From Pseudomonas trivialis (GTDB taxonomy: Bacteria; Pseudomonadota; Gammaproteobacteria; Pseudomonadales; Pseudomonadaceae), in NCBI RefSeq assembly GCF_001439805.1, contig NZ_JYLK01000026.1, positions 1-43,448 on the forward strand: DNA of 43,448 nt, read 5' to 3'. Shown here one piece after another: positions 23,904-31,413 of the stretch. The first letter of the stretch is position 1. Each line of letters begins with the position of its first letter. The position numbers and the translations under genes are program-made. The notes below the pieces were generated by a model. It was not told the origin of the DNA and made no database searches. It saw nothing but the letters and a program-made list of their open reading frames with translations.

Positions 23904-24209
23904 TCAGCCGCCAAGCAATCCTCGATACACCAGCACCGTAATCGCCGCCGCCAGCGAGCAGCCCAGCGCGTAGGTGGCCAGGGTCAGTCGCAGTGACTGG
24001 CCTGTTTCGACCACCTTCATCACATCCCCCATGTCATTGATCCGGCCCTCACCCAACTCGATGCACAGGCTCACTGCCGTAAACGCGGCAGACACCAGGA
24101 TAGCAATGGCGAACAGTGCACCGTCGGGGGAGGGCAACGCCGCATTGATGCCCAGAGATGTCGCGCAGATGGCCAATAACAACACGGCGAATAACAGCAT
24201 TCCTTTCAT
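23904..24209 (-). CDS. Small integral membrane protein of unknown function
   Basis: The 101-residue product is hydrophobic with three likely helices: residues 3-25 (MLLFAVLLLAICATSLGINA), 31-52 (ALFAIAILVSAAFTAVSLCI) and 76-97 (LATYALGCSLAAAITVLVY). The loop between helices 2 and 3 is acidic and then basic (ELGEGRINDMGDVMKVVETG). AGGGAT precedes the ATG. I do not recognise a family. It is a single gene between the DUF3509 gene and the 107-residue gene on the other strand. Confidence 0.75.
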   Translation of the reverse strand: MKGMLLFAVLLLAICATSLGINAALPSPDGALFAIAILVSAAFTAVSLCIELGEGRINDMGDVMKVVETGQSLRLTLATYALGCSLAAAITVLVYRGLLGG

Positions 24210-24667
24210 GTATCCCTATCCCGATGCGCTGCAAGGTGGGGCAGTGTGGCGAGCGGAACGGCCTTTGAAAAGGCCCGGCTTTGCACCTTCGGTAACATTT
24301 GCGCCGGTTGACGAATCAAAAAACCACGCTCATAGCGCCGAATGATTGCCACTTGTGCACATTGGTTGCAGCGTGTGTCTTGCCGCCGTTACTTGCACTC
24401 CGGCGCTGCCATTTGCCTGCAATGAAAATTTAAGTCAATGAAAAACATCGCTTTTTTTTATTGGTGAAAAAATCGTCAGTTTGACTGCGGCCCCCGTTCC
24501 ATGGGGCTTTGCGCAAGTTAAAGCACGGTTGTCCACTGAGTTATCCACAGCTTCTGTGGATTGTCCCAAGCGCTTGCTCTAGCACGGGCGTGCAGGTTTA
24601 TTTCAGCTTTACCTGAACGAAAAAAAGAGTAGAGTGGCGCGCCTTCCGATCTGTCCCACAGTGCTTT
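24210..24667. other. Divergent intergenic region with a DnaA-box hairpin
   Basis: These 458 bp separate the small membrane gene (minus) from the 107-residue gene (plus). They are A/T-rich around 24421-24480. The clearest element is TTATCCACAGCTTCTGTGGA (24541-24560), a perfect DnaA-box match in an inverted repeat. I see no convincing gene or RNA here. Confidence 0.55.
24541..24561. promoter_or_regulatory. DnaA box within an inverted repeat
   Basis: TTATCCACA at 24541-24549 matches the DnaA-box consensus exactly, and ATCCACAG (24543-24550) is repeated in inverse form as CTGTGGAT (24554-24561) across three bases. A further TTGTCCACTG lies 12 bp upstream. It could be a DnaA-responsive site in the promoter of the downstream genes, or a fortuitous hairpin. 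Confidence 0.45.
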
Positions 24668-24991
24668 ATGAAGTTTCGCTCAGTATCATCTTCTGTTACC
24701 GATACCTCCCAGGCTGTTACCACACCCAAGCGTTTCTCCCTGAAAGTCGCCTTGTGGCTGCTCGATAGCCCCCGCCTGGGGCATCACACCAACGTCAAGC
24801 ATTTTGCCGGGCGTTTGCTCAAGCAGCCGGCCCGTGAAGGTGTCGTCGTCGCGCAGAGTCGCCTGGGTCAACTCATGTGCCGTGAGTGCGGGAATGCCCG
24901 CGACCGTCGTATCGGCCACGACCTGCTGCGCCTGGCAGCCCGCGCCGGCGATCGCCGTGCCCTGCGCGAATTGGGCCAGGTCGAAGACTGA
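24668..24991 (+). CDS. Conserved hypothetical protein, 107 residues
   Basis: The product has 107 residues: a Ser/Thr-rich N-terminus, a central FSLKVALWLLDSPRLGHHTN, then GVVVAQSRLGQLMCRECGNA with a CREC pair, and a basic end (LLRLAARAGDRRALRELGQV) with a faint Sel1/TPR-like helix. It is rich in Arg and Leu. I recall similar proteins upstream of rmuC in other pseudomonads but no function. It is 55 bp before rmuC and may share its transcript. Confidence 0.7.
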   Translation: MKFRSVSSSVTDTSQAVTTPKRFSLKVALWLLDSPRLGHHTNVKHFAGRLLKQPAREGVVVAQSRLGQLMCRECGNARDRRIGHDLLRLAARAGDRRALRELGQVED

Positions 24992-25046
24992 GCTGTCCTC
25001 CTGCCCTGCGCTTGGTTAACCTTGGTCTTTTTCGGTGACGGCAAAC

Positions 25047-26531
25047 ATGGCTATGGCTTTTGACTGGACCAGCCTCGCGCTGGGCCTCGCGGGCGCTGCG
25101 GTGCCGTTAGTGGCGCTGTGTTGGCAGCTTCAGCGGCGCCTGACTGCACGCACCACCGGCTGGGAACTGCTCGAAGAACGACTGGCCACCGCGCAACTGG
25201 CCCAGGAAGGGCTCGCTGCTCAACTGGACGCCAGCCGCGATGAGATCAGCGACTTGAGCCACGCCAACGCGGCCAAGCAGGCGGATCTGGCGGCCCTGCG
25301 TCGCGAGGTCGAACTGCTGCAGATCGACCGCGACAATGCCCGCGACGCCGCCCACGCCTGGAACCTCGACCGCACTGCCAAGGAAACCGAACTGCGCCGC
25401 CTGGACGCCTTGGCGGCCGCCTTGCGCGCTGAACTGCGCGAGCAGCAGGACAGCCACCAGCAACGCCTCACCGACCTGCAAGGTTCGCGGGATGAACTGC
25501 GCGCGCAATTCGCCGAGCTGGCCGGGAAGATCTTCGATGAACGTGAACAGCGTTTCGCCGAAACCAGCCACGAACGCCTTGGTCAGCTGCTCGATCCGCT
25601 CAAGGAACGCATCCAGTCCTTCGAAAAGCGCGTTGAAGAAAGCTACCAGAATGAAGCCCGTGAACGTTTCTCCCTGGCCAAGGAACTTGAACGCCTGCAG
25701 CAGTTGAACCTGCGCCTGTCGGACGAAGCCACCAACCTGACCCGCGCCCTCAAGGGCCAGAAAACCCAGGGCAACTGGGGCGAGTTGATCCTTGAGCGCG
25801 TGCTGGAGCATGCAGGCCTGGAGAAAGGCCGCGAGTACCAGACACAAGTCAGCCTCAAGGGGCCGGACGGCGAGCGTTTTCAGCCGGACGTGCTGATCAT
25901 GTTGCCCGGCGACAAGCAGGTGGTGGTGGACTCCAAGGTCAGTCTGACCGCCTATCAGCAGTATGTGGCAGCGGATGACGAGGTGATCGGCCAGGCGGCG
26001 TTGAAGCAGCACGTGCTGTCCCTGCGCAATCACGTCAAAGGCTTGGCCGGCAAGGATTACAAGCGTCTGGAAGGCTTGCACAGTCTGGATTTCGTGCTGC
26101 TCTTCGTACCCATTGAGGCGGCTTTTTCGGCAGCCTTGCAGGCCGAGCCCAACCTGTTCCAGGAAGCGTTCGACCGCCATATCGTGATCGTCAGCCCCAC
26201 CACCTTGCTCGCCACCCTGCGGGTGATCGACAGCCTGTGGAAGCAGGAGCGTCAAAGCCAGAACGCGCGGGAGATCGCCGAACGCGCCGGTTGGCTGTAC
26301 GACAAGTTCGTGTTGTTTATTCAGGACCTGGATGAAGTGGGCAACCGCCTGCAGCAGTTGGATAAGGCTTACAGCGCAGCGCGTAACAAGCTTACGGATG
26401 GACGCGGAAATCTGGTCAGCCGCACCGAGCAATTAAGGCTGCTCGGTGCCCGCGCCAGCAAAAGCCTGCCGGCCGATTTGCTCGAACGCGCGATGACCGA
26501 CTCTGATGGCGTGGCGCACGTTCCCGAATAA
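25047..26531 (+). CDS. rmuC: DNA recombination protein RmuC
   Basis: RmuC limits sequence inversions at short repeats in E. coli; it is thought to act as a nuclease. The 494-residue protein has a short N-terminal hydrophobic segment, a long coiled-coil to about residue 200 (rich in Glu, Arg, Leu and Gln), and the RmuC domain with KGQKTQGNWGELILERVLE, FQPDVLIMLPGDKQVVVDSK and LDFVLLFVPIEAAF. The Asp and Lys of the VDSK motif recall the PD-(D/E)XK core. A GTG at 25035 is in frame; the ATG at 25047 or 25053 is preferred but not proven. Confidence 0.93.
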   Translation: MAMAFDWTSLALGLAGAAVPLVALCWQLQRRLTARTTGWELLEERLATAQLAQEGLAAQLDASRDEISDLSHANAAKQADLAALRREVELLQIDRDNARDAAHAWNLDRTAKETELRRLDALAAALRAELREQQDSHQQRLTDLQGSRDELRAQFAELAGKIFDEREQRFAETSHERLGQLLDPLKERIQSFEKRVEESYQNEARERFSLAKELERLQQLNLRLSDEATNLTRALKGQKTQGNWGELILERVLEHAGLEKGREYQTQVSLKGPDGERFQPDVLIMLPGDKQVVVDSKVSLTAYQQYVAADDEVIGQAALKQHVLSLRNHVKGLAGKDYKRLEGLHSLDFVLLFVPIEAAFSAALQAEPNLFQEAFDRHIVIVSPTTLLATLRVIDSLWKQERQSQNAREIAERAGWLYDKFVLFIQDLDEVGNRLQQLDKAYSAARNKLTDGRGNLVSRTEQLRLLGARASKSLPADLLERAMTDSDGVAHVPE

Positions 26532-26572
26532 AAACGCAGCACCCTCCCACATTTTGACCGAGTGAAGCAGGC

Positions 26573-29500
26573 TTACAGCGGCAGGTGCCGGCTTAACAGC
26601 GCCCGCAGCGCTGCAGGTTTTACCGGCTTGGCCAGGTAATCCAACCCCGCGGCATGCACCTCGGCCACTGTCTCTGCACGGCCATCGGCGCTGATCACCA
26701 CGCCGGGAATGGGCTCGGCCAGCTGCGCACGCAACCAACCCATCAGCCCGGTGCCGGTTTCGCCGTGGTCCAGGTGATAGTCCACCAGCACCAGTTGCGG
26801 ACGCACGCCGTCGGCAAGCAAGACGGCGCATTGCGCCTGATCGGCGGCGGTCCATACTTCGCAGCCCCACCGGGTCAGCAGGCTGCGCATACCGATCAGG
26901 ATGCTGTCTTCGTTGTCCACGCACAGCACGCGTGCGCCGCTCAGCGGTTGGCCGGTTTCCAGCGGCGCCTTGAGCGGCGGGCTGGCTTGATTGCGCGCCA
27001 GTGGCACGTGCACGCTGAACACGCTGCCTTTGCCCGGCCAGGAGCGCACGCTCAGGCGGTGGCCCAGCACCCGGCACAAGCCATCGGCAATCGCCAGACC
27101 CAGGCCCAGGCCTTTCTCGGCGCGGGTCTGGTGGCTGTCCAGGCGCTTGAACTCCTCGAAGATGACCTTCTGTTTGTCCAGCGCAATGCCTGGGCCACGG
27201 TCCCACACCTCCAGGCACAATTCCCCACGACGCCGGCGTACGCCCAGCAGCACCGGGCCTTCGGCATAACGGAATGCGTTGGTCAGAAAATTCTGCAAAA
27301 CCCGCCGCAGCAACTTGATGTCACTGTCGACACGCAAACGGCTGCCGCGCAGACGAAAGCGCAGGCCTTGCTCCTGGGCCAGCGCCTTGAACTCGGCGCC
27401 GAGGGCGTCGAACAGTTCGTTCAGCACAAACGGCTGACGCTGCGGATTGATCTTGCCGTTTTCCAGGCGCGAGATATCCAGCAAGTCGCTGATGAGGTCT
27501 TCAGCCGAACGCAGCGAGCTGTCCAGGTGCTGCACCAGTTGCCGGGCTTCGCTCGACAGGCCGTCGTGCTGATGGGAGAGGGCGGCAGAGAACAGGCGTG
27601 CGGCGTTCAAAGGCTGCATCAGGTCATGGCTCACCGCCGCGAGAAAGCGGGTTTTCGACTGGCTGGCGGACTCGGCCACGCCCTTGGCGTCGGTGAGTGC
27701 CAGGTTGAGCTGCGACAGTTCATGGGTGCGCTCGGTCACCCGTTGTTCCAGGCCTTCATTAGCCTCGGTGAGTGCCTGCTCCGCTTCGCGGAACGCGGTG
27801 ATGTCGGTGAAACTCATGACAAAGCCGCCGCCCGGCATCGGATTGCCGATCAGCTCGATGACCCGGCCATTGGGAAACAGGCGCTCGGAGGTGTGCGCGC
27901 GGCCCTGGCGCATCCAGTGCAGGCGTCGCGCCACATGCACCTCGGCCTCGCCCGGCCCGCACAGGCCGCGTTCGGCGTTGTAGCGAATGATGTCGGCAAT
28001 CGGCCGGCCCACGCTGATCAGCCCGTCCGGGTAATTGAACAGCTCCAGGTAACGACGATTCCACGCCACCAACTTGAGGGACTGGTCGACCACGCTGATG
28101 CCCTGGGTGATGTTTTCGATGGCGCCTTGCAACAGCGCGCGGTTGAACTGCAGCACTTCCGAGGCTTCGTCGGCGATTCGGACGACGTCCTCAAGCTGCA
28201 TTTCCCGACCTTCAATGGCCGCTTTTACTACCGCTCGCGTCGACGAGGCGCCGAGTACCCCGGCCAGCAGGCGTTCGGTGTGGGCGATCCAGTCATTGTC
28301 GGCATTCTGGTTGGGGTTGAAGCCCTTGCCCTGGCGATAGGCGAAGCGGATGAAGCTCTGCTGCGCGCGTTCCTCACCGACAAAGCGCGCCGCCAGGCTG
28401 AGCAGGTCGCTGATCTGCACCGACAGCATCGAGCGGGCGCCGGCACGCTGGCTGGTCTCCTGGCCGATAAAGCGGCCAGCCTGCCAATGCTCGGAAACCC
28501 GAGTGCGCGACAGCATCGACACCCACACGAACAGGGTGAAGTTGCCCGCCAGGGAAAACACCGTGCCGAGGGTCAGCGAGGTGACGGACAACCCCAGCGG
28601 GTGCGAATGCAGCCAGGTCATGCCGGGAAAAATGCTGAAGGACCAGCCGAGACTTTTCGCGGTCACCGGTAGGACCAGGGTGTAGAACCACAGGAACGTG
28701 CCCGCCGCGAGGCCTGCGAACACGCCACGGCGATTGGCCTGCTTCCAGTACAGCGCGCCGAGCATGGCGGGGGCCAGCTGGGTCACGGCGGCAAAGGCGA
28801 TCTGACCGATGGTGGCCAGGCTGGCGGTGGAGCCCAGCAGCCGGTAGCTGACATAGGCCAGCAGCAGGATGATCACAATGCTGACCCGGCGCACCGAGAG
28901 CATCCAGTGGCGGAACACTTCGAACGGCCGCTCGGCGCTGGAACGGCGCAGCAGCCAGGGTAGCAGCATGTCGTTGGAGACCATGGTCGACAGCGCGATG
29001 CTGGCCACGATCACCATGCCGGTGGCGGCCGAGGCGCCGCCGATAAACGCCAATACCGCCAGTGCCGGATGAGCCTCGGCCAGGGGCAGGCTGATCACGT
29101 AGGAGTCGGGCAGCACCGAGCCGGGCAGCAGCATCTTGCCGCCCAGGGCAATCGGCACCACAAACAGTGCGGCGAGGATCAGGTACGCCGGAAACACCCA
29201 CTTGGCCAGGCGCAGGTCCTGTGGGTCAATGTTCTCGACCACCGTGACGTGAAACTGCCGGGGCAGGCAAATGATTGCCATCATTGCGACGCCGGTCTGC
29301 ACCACCATCGACGGCCAATTGATAGTCTCCTTCCAGTATTCCTCCAGCCGGGGCGCGAGCATGGCCTGGCTGAACAGGTCGTCGAAACCGTCGTACAGGC
29401 CGTAGGTCACAAATGCGCCAACCGCGAGAAATGCGAACAGCTTGACCAGCGACTCGAATGCAATCGCCAGCACCATCCCTCGGTGGTGTTCGGTGGCGTC

Positions 29501-30043
29501 GAGGTTGCGGGTGCCGAAGACGATGGTGAACAGCGCCAGCACCAGTGAAACCACCAGCGCGGTGTCCTGGGCGCGGGTGCCGGTGGTGTCGGCGCCAGAG
29601 CCGATCAACAGGTTGACGCCGAGCACGATGCCTTTGAGTTGCAGCGCGATATACGGCAGCACGCCGACCAGGCAGATCAACGCAACCACCACAGCGAGCG
29701 ACTGGGATTTGCCATAGCGGGCGGCGATGAAGTCGGCAATGGAGGTGATGTTTTCCTGCTTGCTGATCAGCACCATCTTTTGCAGCACCCAGGGTGCCAG
29801 TACCAGTAACAGCACCGGGCCCAGGTAGATCGGGATGAATGCCCACAGTTGTTCGGCGGCCTGACCGACGGCGCCGAAGAACGTCCAGCTGGTGCAATAC
29901 ACCGCCAGTGACAGGCTGTAGACCCAGGCGCGCACGCGCGGGGGCAACGGCGCGCGGCGGCGGTCCCCGTAGAAGGCGATGGCAAACATAATGGCCATAT
30001 AGGCCAGGGCAACGGCGGCGATCAGCCCGCTGGACAGCGTCAT
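26573..30043 (-). CDS. Transporter-type hybrid sensor kinase (CrbS/MxtR type)
   Basis: The 1156-residue protein fuses an SLC5 (sodium:solute symporter) domain of about 12-13 helices (residues 1 to about 515) to a PAS domain (about 640-750), a HisKA domain with His806 in AAVSHDLMQPLNAARL, an ATPase domain with GPGIAL and GLGLGLAIADGL (about 950-985), and a receiver (about 1035-1155) with phosphoacceptor Asp1088 in LVLVDYHLD. CrbS/MxtR kinases use this layout and control acetate metabolism through CrbR; that role is a family inference. No response regulator gene lies nearby. The start at 30041-30043 is chosen because it begins the membrane domain. Confidence 0.93.
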   Translation of the reverse strand: MTLSSGLIAAVALAYMAIMFAIAFYGDRRRAPLPPRVRAWVYSLSLAVYCTSWTFFGAVGQAAEQLWAFIPIYLGPVLLLVLAPWVLQKMVLISKQENITSIADFIAARYGKSQSLAVVVALICLVGVLPYIALQLKGIVLGVNLLIGSGADTTGTRAQDTALVVSLVLALFTIVFGTRNLDATEHHRGMVLAIAFESLVKLFAFLAVGAFVTYGLYDGFDDLFSQAMLAPRLEEYWKETINWPSMVVQTGVAMMAIICLPRQFHVTVVENIDPQDLRLAKWVFPAYLILAALFVVPIALGGKMLLPGSVLPDSYVISLPLAEAHPALAVLAFIGGASAATGMVIVASIALSTMVSNDMLLPWLLRRSSAERPFEVFRHWMLSVRRVSIVIILLLAYVSYRLLGSTASLATIGQIAFAAVTQLAPAMLGALYWKQANRRGVFAGLAAGTFLWFYTLVLPVTAKSLGWSFSIFPGMTWLHSHPLGLSVTSLTLGTVFSLAGNFTLFVWVSMLSRTRVSEHWQAGRFIGQETSQRAGARSMLSVQISDLLSLAARFVGEERAQQSFIRFAYRQGKGFNPNQNADNDWIAHTERLLAGVLGASSTRAVVKAAIEGREMQLEDVVRIADEASEVLQFNRALLQGAIENITQGISVVDQSLKLVAWNRRYLELFNYPDGLISVGRPIADIIRYNAERGLCGPGEAEVHVARRLHWMRQGRAHTSERLFPNGRVIELIGNPMPGGGFVMSFTDITAFREAEQALTEANEGLEQRVTERTHELSQLNLALTDAKGVAESASQSKTRFLAAVSHDLMQPLNAARLFSAALSHQHDGLSSEARQLVQHLDSSLRSAEDLISDLLDISRLENGKINPQRQPFVLNELFDALGAEFKALAQEQGLRFRLRGSRLRVDSDIKLLRRVLQNFLTNAFRYAEGPVLLGVRRRRGELCLEVWDRGPGIALDKQKVIFEEFKRLDSHQTRAEKGLGLGLAIADGLCRVLGHRLSVRSWPGKGSVFSVHVPLARNQASPPLKAPLETGQPLSGARVLCVDNEDSILIGMRSLLTRWGCEVWTAADQAQCAVLLADGVRPQLVLVDYHLDHGETGTGLMGWLRAQLAEPIPGVVISADGRAETVAEVHAAGLDYLAKPVKPAALRALLSRHLPL

Positions 30044-30144
30044 GTTAACTCCGAGCACAGGAACACCCGGGCAGACCCGGCCCGGCGGGACAGTCTCGCA
30101 TGATGCGGGGGGTTAGTCAGTGTCGACCAAGGTCGCCCCCTCGA

Positions 30145-30528
30145 TCATCCCGGTGGCAGGGTTTTCTGACGCAGGATGAAGACGGTCACCAGCACGGCGC
30201 TGGTCAGCATGAACCCGCGCGCCCAGGGCGAGGGCACCAGGTAGCAGGACACGCCGATGCTCAGCCACATCAGGCCGATGGCGTAGACCTTGCCCTTGAG
30301 CGGGATGCCATCGCCGTCCAGATAGCCTCGAATCCACGGGCCCAGTTGCGGGTGTTCCACCAGCCAGTGGTAGAAGCGCGGAGAACTGCGTGCAAAACAG
30401 GCGGCGGCGAGAAGGAGGAAGGGCGTGGTGGGCAGCACCGGCAGGAAAATGCCGATCACTCCCAGCGCCACGCTGAGCCAGCCGATGGCCAGCAGCGTAT
30501 AGCGCAGGAGTGGCGAGCGATTGCCCAT
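30145..30528 (-). CDS. YbaN family (DUF454) inner membrane protein
   Basis: The 127-residue protein has three or four helices and the DUF454 signature: RYTLLAIGWLSVALGVIGIF, LPVLPTTPFLLLAAACFARS and PRFYHWLVEHPQLGPWIRGY. The role of YbaN is unknown. An upstream in-frame start at 30600 would overlap the YecA gene by 52 bases and add 24 polar residues; the ATG at 30526-30528 begins the family sequence and is preferred. It lies in a minus-strand group with the YecA gene, ahead of the hybrid kinase. Confidence 0.85.
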   Translation of the reverse strand: MGNRSPLLRYTLLAIGWLSVALGVIGIFLPVLPTTPFLLLAAACFARSSPRFYHWLVEHPQLGPWIRGYLDGDGIPLKGKVYAIGLMWLSIGVSCYLVPSPWARGFMLTSAVLVTVFILRQKTLPPG

Positions 30529-30548
30529 GGGTGTCACGGGCAAACCAC

Positions 30549-31136
30549 TCAGTGGTGGCGAGGCTTGAGAATCGCCGGTTTTTCGTCGGGCGCGTTGCAC
30601 AGCAGGTAAAGCGCGGTCAGGGCTTCCGGAATCTGTACGATCATGTCGTCCATCAGGTTGGCGTCGGCGGCGATATCGGAGAATTCAGCTTCTTCCTCGA
30701 ACAGACCCGAACCGACCATGATCGGCAGGAGCATCTCGCTGACTTCTTCTTCAGCCGATTCGAACCAGGCGGCTTCACGCAGGAACACGCCTTCCATGAA
30801 ACCGATGCACCAGCCGCGCAGGTCGGAGTCATCCGGATCTTCGCCCAGGTCCAGCTCGCACGGCAGCTCGAATTCCTCGTCAGAGGCCAGTTGGCGACCG
30901 ATGTGTGCCTTGAGGGCCAGCAGGGTGGATTCGATTTCCTCGCGGTGGGCGTCGTCGGTGTAGCGAGGTTCTTCAGCGAACAGTGCGTCGATCCATTCAC
31001 GGTCGGGGACGACTTCGGCGCAGATCGACAGGGCGGTCAGGTAGCCGTGGGCGGCCACGTAGTCCAGCGCCTCGTCATGCAGCTCATCGGCGTCGAGGAA
31101 GGCTTGCAGGCGGGTTAGTTGCTCAGCGAAGGACAT
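30549..31136 (-). CDS. YecA/YgfB (UPF0149) family protein
   Basis: The 195-residue acidic protein matches the UPF0149/YecA family: FLDADELHDEALDYVAAHGYLTAL at 13-36, WCIGFMEGVF near 110 and a middle with many Asp and Glu. It lacks the C-terminal metal-binding SEC-C tail of E. coli YecA. Function is unknown. It lies divergent from recQ (277 bp apart) and 20 bp before the YbaN-like gene, probably as one transcript. Confidence 0.85.
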   Translation of the reverse strand: MSFAEQLTRLQAFLDADELHDEALDYVAAHGYLTALSICAEVVPDREWIDALFAEEPRYTDDAHREEIESTLLALKAHIGRQLASDEEFELPCELDLGEDPDDSDLRGWCIGFMEGVFLREAAWFESAEEEVSEMLLPIMVGSGLFEEEAEFSDIAADANLMDDMIVQIPEALTALYLLCNAPDEKPAILKPRHH

Positions 31137-31413
31137 TGAAGGACTACCTTGGGAATAAACGATGCTGAATTCTAGGCTTTCTTGAGCGCCCAGGCCAGCC
31201 GCACTGCATATTTGCCAGGTTTTAGCGAGAGAGGTCTATTCGTCAGTCGCGCCCTTTGCCGGATGGCGCTCGGGTATACTGCCGCGTTTTGTGATGCCCC
31301 ATGCAGGCTGGGCGGCAGCGCGGGAAAACTTCGCTTACGGATTATTTTTCGTGCCAGCACCGTTTTTCGGCCAGCCTGTACAGAGGGATTTCGGCACCAT
31401 TTTGGAGTTTTAC

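Noticed and set aside
23692..23973. Plus-strand frames of 93 and 77 codons between the DUF3509 gene and the membrane protein gene
   Set aside because: No good ribosome binding site, several rare codons, and the 3' part is antisense to the small membrane gene. I recognise no family. Conservation across strains could reopen the question.
24541..24561. Reading the DnaA-box hairpin as a terminator
   Set aside because: There is no T-run after it on either strand and no gene ends nearby in the matching direction.
25107..26432. A 441-codon minus-strand frame opposite rmuC
   Set aside because: Antisense shadow of rmuC caused by high G+C at third positions.
26654..28672. A 672-codon open frame on the plus strand opposite the hybrid kinase
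   Set aside because: It is antisense to the conserved PAS, kinase and receiver region, is rich in His, Gln and Arg as expected from a G+C-rich antisense frame, and has no family resemblance or ribosome binding site.
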